Origin: Hepsetus odoe
Taxonomy: Eukaryota; Chordata; Actinopteri; Characiformes; Hepsetidae
Assembly (NCBI GenBank): GCA_017165825.1
Contig: CM029367.1
Location: 10,679,906 to 10,743,905, forward strand
DNA: 64,000 bases
Direction: 5' to 3'
Shown here one piece after another: positions 58,239 to 64,000 of this stretch. The position numbers were made by a program, and so were the translations under genes. Position 1 is the stretch's first letter, and each line of letters starts with the position of its first letter. A model generated the notes under the pieces. That model was not told where the DNA came from. It saw only the letters and a program-made list of their open reading frames with translations, and ran no database searches.

Positions 58239-58573
58239 TCTCTTTTTGCCTCTTCACTCTCACCCCGCGCCATCAGGCGCATCATCCTCTCCCCCAACTA
58301 CCCAGAGGAGTACGGCAGCAACATGAACTGCGTGTGGCTCATTATAGCTGAGCCAGGCAACCGGATCCACCTCATTTTCAGTGACTTTGAGGTGGAGCCA
58401 CAGTTTGACTACTTGATAGTGAAGGACGACGGCATGCCTGAGCCCACCACATTCAAAAATTTTCTCTGGCAAAAGATGTGTACCGCAGACTGCCAGCAAT
58501 GGCGCCATCAGCGCCTGGAGTTTGCAGCCAGATCACTCCAACACTGGGAAGGGCTTCAATATCACATACACAA
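58239..58573 (+). pseudogene. csmd1/csmd3: CSMD exon K: complete CUB domain on one exon, frame-shifted at both ends
   Basis: The acceptor is CCCCTTCTGCAG and the donor ACACA|AGTAAAC (phase 1). The middle is clean: IILSPNYPEEYGSNMNCVWL, IIAEPGNRIHLIFSDFEVEP, QFDYLIVKDDGMPEP. It includes the second CUB cysteine and the calcium-site acidic residues. Upstream, four extra bases relative to the family lie around 58265-58282 between the NFT-type and PSG parts. Downstream, from about 58450, family words (FSGK, ASNG, LEF, DHSNTGKGFNITYT) appear in alternating frames, requiring several single-base gains and losses. The exon is unmistakable but cannot be translated as written. Confidence 0.88.
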
Positions 58574-58825
58574 GTAAACAGAGTTTTATTTCATTATTTG
58601 AGTGCTAAGTGCATCTTTAAAATTGTGTGTTGGAAAAGAAAAAGTCACATGCATGGTTGTCTGTGTACTGTTTCCTCCCAAATTAAGTTGTGTCAAACTC
58701 CAACCCTAAATCACTTGATATCACCAATGCTGGAACAGTGCAGTCAGACACATGCTACCTTGGTGTCACCATCAATTTTCAAACTGCCACATAAATGGCA
58801 CATTTAAAATCTATACACTTGTAGG

Positions 58826-58974
58826 ACCTGTGATGGGCTAGCGACCTGTCCAGGTGTGTGTCCTGCAGCCGCCCTCAGGTGTGAGCTGGGATGACCTGGC
58901 ACTCCCCCTCAGCGAATTCACCAGGACAAGCGTCTGTGTGAAAAAATGTGACCTGACTGACTGACTGACTGACA
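58826..58974 (+). mobile_element. LINE 3' tail/SINE, older copy with ACTG repeat end
   Basis: CCTGTGATGGGCTAGCGACC and CTGTCCAGGTGTGTGTCC match the head of the insert at 10070; later blocks (GCACTCCCCCTCAGCG, GGACAAGCG) are collinear. The end is a (CTGA)n run rather than GGAT. Confidence 0.8.
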
Positions 58975-59164
58975 CTCGTAGGAGAGTACTAAATTCTATT
59001 AAGTCAGCTAACAAATCCATGTGGATGTTAGCATAATTGTAAAAATGATGATAAAGAAGGGAGGTGTTTGTGTCCATCCAGTTGAGAAAAGTCACTTGGT
59101 CTGTCTTGGATGCTGATACAGTATTTTGAGTGCCCCTGCAGATGTTTTGTAGATGCTTGACCTT

Positions 59165-59385
59165 GTAGGCAGCAGGCTCTAGTGGTTGTGGGGTAAGCAG
59201 CCCAGGATCAGAAGGCCAGGTTATGGGTTCAAATGCTCTCTTGTATTGCATAGTCACTGCTCCCTGGTGCTTTTAAGAGCTGCTCCCTGCTGCGTGTGTA
59301 TGTGTGGGTAAAATGCAGAGGCTGCATTTCGATGTGGTTCACTGTGTTGTGCCAGTTTCACAACACGATGTTGTCACTTTGTTTA
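59165..59385 (+). mobile_element. tRNA-derived SINE (family 1)
   Basis: GGCTCTAGTGGTTGTGGGG (A box), TTATGGGTTCAAATGCTC (B box), GCTGCTCCCTGCTGCGTG, AAATGCAGAGGCTGCATTTC and GATGTTGTCACTTTG. Collinear with 61529-61775. Confidence 0.82.
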
Positions 59386-61528
59386 TTTAACCTGCAAGTA
59401 ACTACATATCTATTAAAATTAACTGAAAATTAATCTATGTATTAAATCTAACCCTAAACCTAGGCCTAACTTATATTCTAACCTTGATGTCATACCAAAA
59501 ACTATGCCTAAAAAGTAAACTCAATACTTCTGTTAACACAATAAATTTCAGCAAACTTTTATAAGTATCTGTAGGTTATAAATGGGGGCTGAGGCATCAC
59601 AAAGGACTGAGCTCACAATCTCCTAATGAAAGTGCCAATGCTTAGACAGCTGCCTATTAAATCTCGAATGCATTGAAAACACAGAATTGTATCACTGAAC
59701 GAGAGTTCCAGTGCACTCACTGTTATGAAAGGATGCTTAATTCTTGCTATAAATTGCAAAATAGCATCGCATAAAATGTATTTTATTTTTTTCCTTTTTC
59801 ATGCAGACAGGCAGAAAAAAAAATTCAAGGATATTGCTTTATTACAATCAGAAATATTGCAAAGTGCTGCAAAACCAGAGTGATCGGCACATTTGTAACA
59901 CTGACAATTCAAAAAGGTACTGCAATTTTTATAAGCACCTCTTTCAGGATCTTAACTGAATCAACTTGTCACGTCAAGGTATTATTAACCTTTATTCTGT
60001 ACGTACTGTTATCTCACCTAAGCCCAACATGCAACATTAAATGAAAATCATGTCCTTGCTTTATACTTTAATTTATTATTTTTAAAGCAATATAAAATTC
60101 CCGTAAAGAAAGCATTCTGGATGAGAGAGATTTATAAGAACTTATGCTATGAAACATTTGCTAATGCCCTTATTGTAGTTCAATTTTAGATTTAATCAAA
60201 AAGATACTACTCAGTATAAACATTTGATTTCCACAAGCCTTGGAGAGAAAGTATTATAGCGAGTCCAGGCCTGCCATGAGGGAGAGAATTGGCTATACTG
60301 GTGCGCTGTAAATTGTCCCCACTGATTCTGGTTTACACCATGAAAGCACAATGCGATGCATCTCAGTGGGCAGCTTCAACATGTTACTCCTTTTTTAAAT
60401 AACCCAGTTCTTTATTATAATGAGGCTTTTCTGTTGTACCTTTGTCGAAAATGCTACACAAGTAACTAGATAGATTTACTTTCTTCCATGTATTTCTGAT
60501 TTGTATTTTTTTTCCCATAAAGATATATTTTTTTTGTTTGTTTTCCAAATACCCTTTTCCTTGATTAACTGTTTAGTTGGTGGCCACCATCATGTTCATC
60601 CTGGGTCTTATTATTTTAGAAAAAGACAAGAATAAAACATCAAAATTCACACTTTAGCTCATATAGCAGATCAACTATAAAGTTCCACAGACACTCAATA
60701 GGAAGCTCAGTTTTCACATGATATAGTGAACTTATACACAAATCATACTCACCAGTATTCTTTTTAAAGTTAAAGTTTTGCTTAATTTTTGGTTTAAGCT
60801 CTCGGTTAGTATTAGCTACTCATTCTCCTTGTACTAAGCATTGCTTAAAGTTAGACTAAACTCGTCTCTCCTTTGGTAGATTTCAATGAAGGTTCATATA
60901 GGCTTATGCCACTTATCATGTTGAGGTCGACTCATCCGGTACCTGTTCTGAACTAATGCAGTTGTGACACAGAAAAGCAGCATCCTTACGTCTTCCACAG
61001 GTATGAACATTTCAGATTTTTACGTCTTTATCACTGGAAGGTTGAAAGTGTTCCAGTGCTTAAAAACATCCTTAGATGTGGTCTGAAAACTGACCACTAG
61101 TGTAGAGCTAGATAATGGCTGGCATAAACTGTACATCAACAGATGGGCTGCAGCCTCTAGCAAGGAAAGTGTTTCTGATAAAGTGGCCAAGGAATGTTAA
61201 GTGTTTTCCATACGAGCTAAACTGAGACAGACTGTGGTTTAAATAGGAAAGTGGTCAGTAGGGAGCACCAACCAAATGTTACTGAAAAAGAGGCAGAGCA
61301 GTTTGGAGCTGGCTCTGTTTTCACTGTGGCATAGAACCAATAAGAACAGTCCAAAGCATAGCAGCCACATCCCCAGTGGTGATTTAACACCTAATATATA
61401 TATTTTTTTTGTCCAGCTGGACAGAAACAAACACTGTAAGTGCTCAGCTCACTGTTTTCTATGAAAGTTTCTCATTGTTCATCAGAAGAAGAAGAATTGC
61501 AGATGATCTTCAAGTCACTGCCACAACA

Positions 61529-61775
61529 GGAGCAGTGGTGGCCTAGTGGTTAGGGAGTTGGCTCCTGCATCGGAAGATTGTGGGTTTGAGTCCCTCACCG
61601 GTAGGTTGCCCTGCGGTACCCTTGAGCAAGGTACCATCCCTGTCACTGCTCCCTGGGTGCTTTCAATAGCTGCCCCCTACTGCATGGTGTTTGAGTGCAT
61701 GGGTTAAATGCAGAGGTCCAGTTTTGTTGTGCTGTGACCTTGCAGTGACAAGGGTTGTCACTTTCACTTTTTACT
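61529..61775 (+). mobile_element. tRNA-derived SINE (family 1), best preserved copy
   Basis: GCAGTGGTGGCCTAGTGG contains a consensus RNA polymerase III A box; GTGGGTTTGAGTCCC contains a B box at normal tRNA spacing. The body is GGTAGGTTGCCCTGCGGTAC, CCTTGAGCAAGGTACC, GCTGCCCCCTACTGCATGG, and the end is GTTGTCACTTTCAC. Confidence 0.88.
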
Positions 61776-63389
61776 TTTTCACAATAAGATGGTTCTAGGT
61801 TTATTCCTGGCTGGAGTGGCCTGCATCTGTGACAATGATAGTTCTTCTCATTCCTCTGTGATGAAAACAACAGAGTAATGGCAATAATTCGCAATCTCTT
61901 TACTTAAGTAAAGTTATCTTAACAACTATCTAAGTTAAGATAGTTGTGTGAATAAATAACTTGAGTGAAAGCAGAAGTTCTGATTTAACTTTATAACTTT
62001 AAAACAATAAAAATAATGATCTAAGGAAAATTGTTAACATTAACTTAATAACATTAACAACTACTTCCATCCATCCAGTTCTGCACAGACATCACATATA
62101 TCGCATGCTTTTTTCGAGTCTTTCTTTTTTCTCTTTATCTTTATGTTTTTTTAATGTTCTCCTACATCTGTTGTGTGTGATCTGCACTGATTAATACACC
62201 AAGAGCCTCCTTTTTTTGTTTGTTTTTGGACCATTTACACTGTAATCGGTCCTAAATTGGGAAGATATGTAATGATGCAACTAAAAATACTGCATAATTG
62301 CCCTCAGATGCATTTAAAGCTAACTAACAAAGTTTCTTTTTTTCTCTGAGAATGCAGGGATATTTGAGTTTAGGTGCATGGAGTAAGAGTAAAAAGTAGA
62401 TGGGAAATAAGTATTCAGTCAAAGTGCAGACAACTAAACTCTGCTTAAGTGCAGTAATGCTATATTTATAGTTTACTTCTATCATCTTTGTGCGTGCGAA
62501 GGAGATTGTCAGAGACGTAAGTGTGTGGCAAATCTGTCTGATACTTTATTCTCTGTAATATAAAACAAAATGGAAAAAGGCAGGGCTCCAAACAAAGAAT
62601 GGACAATATCGGGTTGACGTAGTCATCCTTGAATATCTGGTTACCCAGGTTGTGTGCAGATTGGTGAAGGTGAATTTCCGGGTCAAGTAAATTCTCCCAG
62701 AAAGAACATGATTTAGGTGTGAAATAAACAATGTCTGTAAAGTTTCCTAGTGTGTTCACACATTCAAGTCATCAACAAAGTATGCCTTACTGACCGGCTC
62801 ACCTGATTAGGTCTTATATTTATAATACACTTTTGGATCTGTGTGGATTAAGAAAAGCATACTTGTAGGAGAAAAACTGAGATCGACTGTGGAGGGACAT
62901 GAATTTTCTCTTTCATTTGTGATAAAACAGGAGAATTAAAGTTATAAATGCTGCACAATTATGCTGCTTTTCCAATTAAAATTCTTTCATAGTGTGTCAA
63001 TATAGTTCACATGTTTGACCTTTTCTTAAATTGTTCCTGTGTTAATACCTCCATTTTTCTTAGAATCTGTTGCTTGATTTTTCACTTTTTTACCAGGATG
63101 TCCGTTCTGGCACTTACTGAGCATTCTTGCTAAAAAGTCTGAAATGTTTTGTTAATTTTTGTTAAAATGCTTTGTTAATAGAGTGAAAATTAAAGGACAC
63201 ATCCTCTGCAAAGAAGACACTTAAAATGCATTTATTCTAGAGTAATGAAACAAAGAATTGTGCAAAAATGAATGCCTTTTCACTGAACACACTACATATT
63301 AACATTCATTTTAGCACACAAATAGTATCTGTGCATGAAAATAGCAGTGTTCTCTGTAAAAAATATGAACTTCAAGTGTGTATCACATT

Positions 63390-63565
63390 TATGCCATTTA
63401 GCAGACACTCTTATAGAGTGACTTCTATTTCCTAATTACAGGGGCAGCCAGAGAGTTAAGGGTTTTGCTCAGGAACCCGATGATGGTAGTGCTAGAGGTG
63501 GGATTCAAACCTGTGACTTCTTGGTCTGTAGGTCTGTAGGCAAGTATCCTATGAATAGGTCAGAT
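63390..63565 (-). mobile_element. tRNA-derived SINE (family 2), minus strand, nearly complete
   Basis: Minus strand: CATAGGATACTTGCCTAC, a B-box-like CACAGGTTTGAATCCCACC, CGGGTTCCTGAGCAAAACCC, GTAATTAGGAAATAG, and the tail AGAGTGTCTGCTAAATGGC, ATAAATG. It is the fullest of three family-2 copies. Confidence 0.84.
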
Positions 63566-64000
63566 CCTTAGGAATCTAGTCCAGAAATAATGTATCAAGC
63601 AGCACAATTTGTATATAAGAATCAGAGGAAGTCAGTATTTCATTTTTAAATAATGAAACAAGTTTTGTTTCACAAATAAAACAAAAGCATGATTATTTGC
63701 TATAACAGCACAAGATGACAATATACACATATTTCTAATGAGTCAAACCTCTCATAGTCACCCGTCAGATTGCTGATGTGTGGCATAGCCAAGTGTCACT
63801 GCCAAACACATCATCAGGATTCAACAATATGTATTTAAATTATTACTGCTTTTTGTGTGTTGTGTTGTTTACCAACCTCTGACAGCTGACCTAAAGTTGA
63901 TGAGTGCAAAAAAGTAGAATTCTTTTTGGGTTGTTGTTGCAGTTAAATAATTCTTGACATCTGGCTTTCTGCAGCACCGCTACTTCACACATCCCAGTTT

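Larger units (their letters stand above)
58574..64000. other. CSMD intron after exon K, running off the right edge
   Basis: AT-rich intron with four small retroelements (58826, 59165, 61529, 63390). A 10-bp stem with 6-base loop (ACAACTATCT...AGATAGTTGT) is at 61923-61948. The next family exon (starting TFGQNECHDPG-like) is not present, so it lies beyond 64000. Confidence 0.6.

Noticed and set aside
61529..61600. Possible tRNA gene (A and B boxes)
   Set aside because: The boxes belong to a SINE; the body continues about 175 bases beyond and the same unit recurs elsewhere. No cloverleaf with acceptor stem was seen.
63960..64000. TTCTGCAG followed by CACCGCTACTTCAC at the right edge as a possible next exon
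   Set aside because: The following bases do not resemble the expected next CSMD sequence, and too little is visible.

Overview
The window is vertebrate nuclear DNA, almost certainly from a ray-finned fish. It has long AT-rich introns, phase-conserved mosaic exons of one gene, and typical fish repeats: Tc1-like transposons, an RTE LINE, a CR1/L2-type LINE, a chromodomain Ty3/Gypsy element, tRNA-derived SINEs and TA/TG/CT microsatellites. Nothing bacterial (operon, CRISPR array, insertion sequence) is present.

The only host gene I can support is on the + strand: an internal part of a CSMD gene (CUB and Sushi multiple domains; a very large single-pass membrane protein with a complement-regulatory and synaptic role). 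Eleven exon-like segments can be placed at 8475-8669, 10255-10462, 30251-~30343, 32450-32527, 37467-37548, 38319-38443, 43076-43198, 51894-51997, ~52295-52402, 57430-~57604 and 58239-58573. Together they spell Sushi-CUB-Sushi-CUB-Sushi-CUB, which from memory of the family is Sushi1 to CUB4 near the N-terminus. The sequence fits the CSMD1/CSMD3 class; I cannot separate the two by eye. The gene runs off the right edge, and its first exon(s) must lie to the left.

The exons are not equally healthy. Three (8475, 10255 and 51894) are clean. The rest carry indels, in-frame stops, lost cysteines or a missing splice acceptor, although the segment order and most splice sites are kept. Either this ohnolog is decaying or the assembly is locally poor. 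A 577-codon uninterrupted LINE frame at 1-1727 and a 338-codon RTE frame at 16448-17461 show that the assembly is not uniformly noisy. This is the main item to check.

Layout: 1-2283, a minus-strand LINE entering from the left. 3355-4453, a fossil Tc1-like element. 8475-10462, the first two CSMD exons. 10463-30250, a 19.8 kb intron holding a mariner-type MITE, two SINEs, a foldback, the RTE LINE and a chromodomain Gypsy element nested inside an older Tc1-like transposase. 30251-43198, exons C to G. 46782-48343, a short non-autonomous LTR element. 51894-58573, exons H to K. 58574-64000, intron with three or four small repeats. Transposon fragments act only as insertions; none is linked functionally to the host gene.
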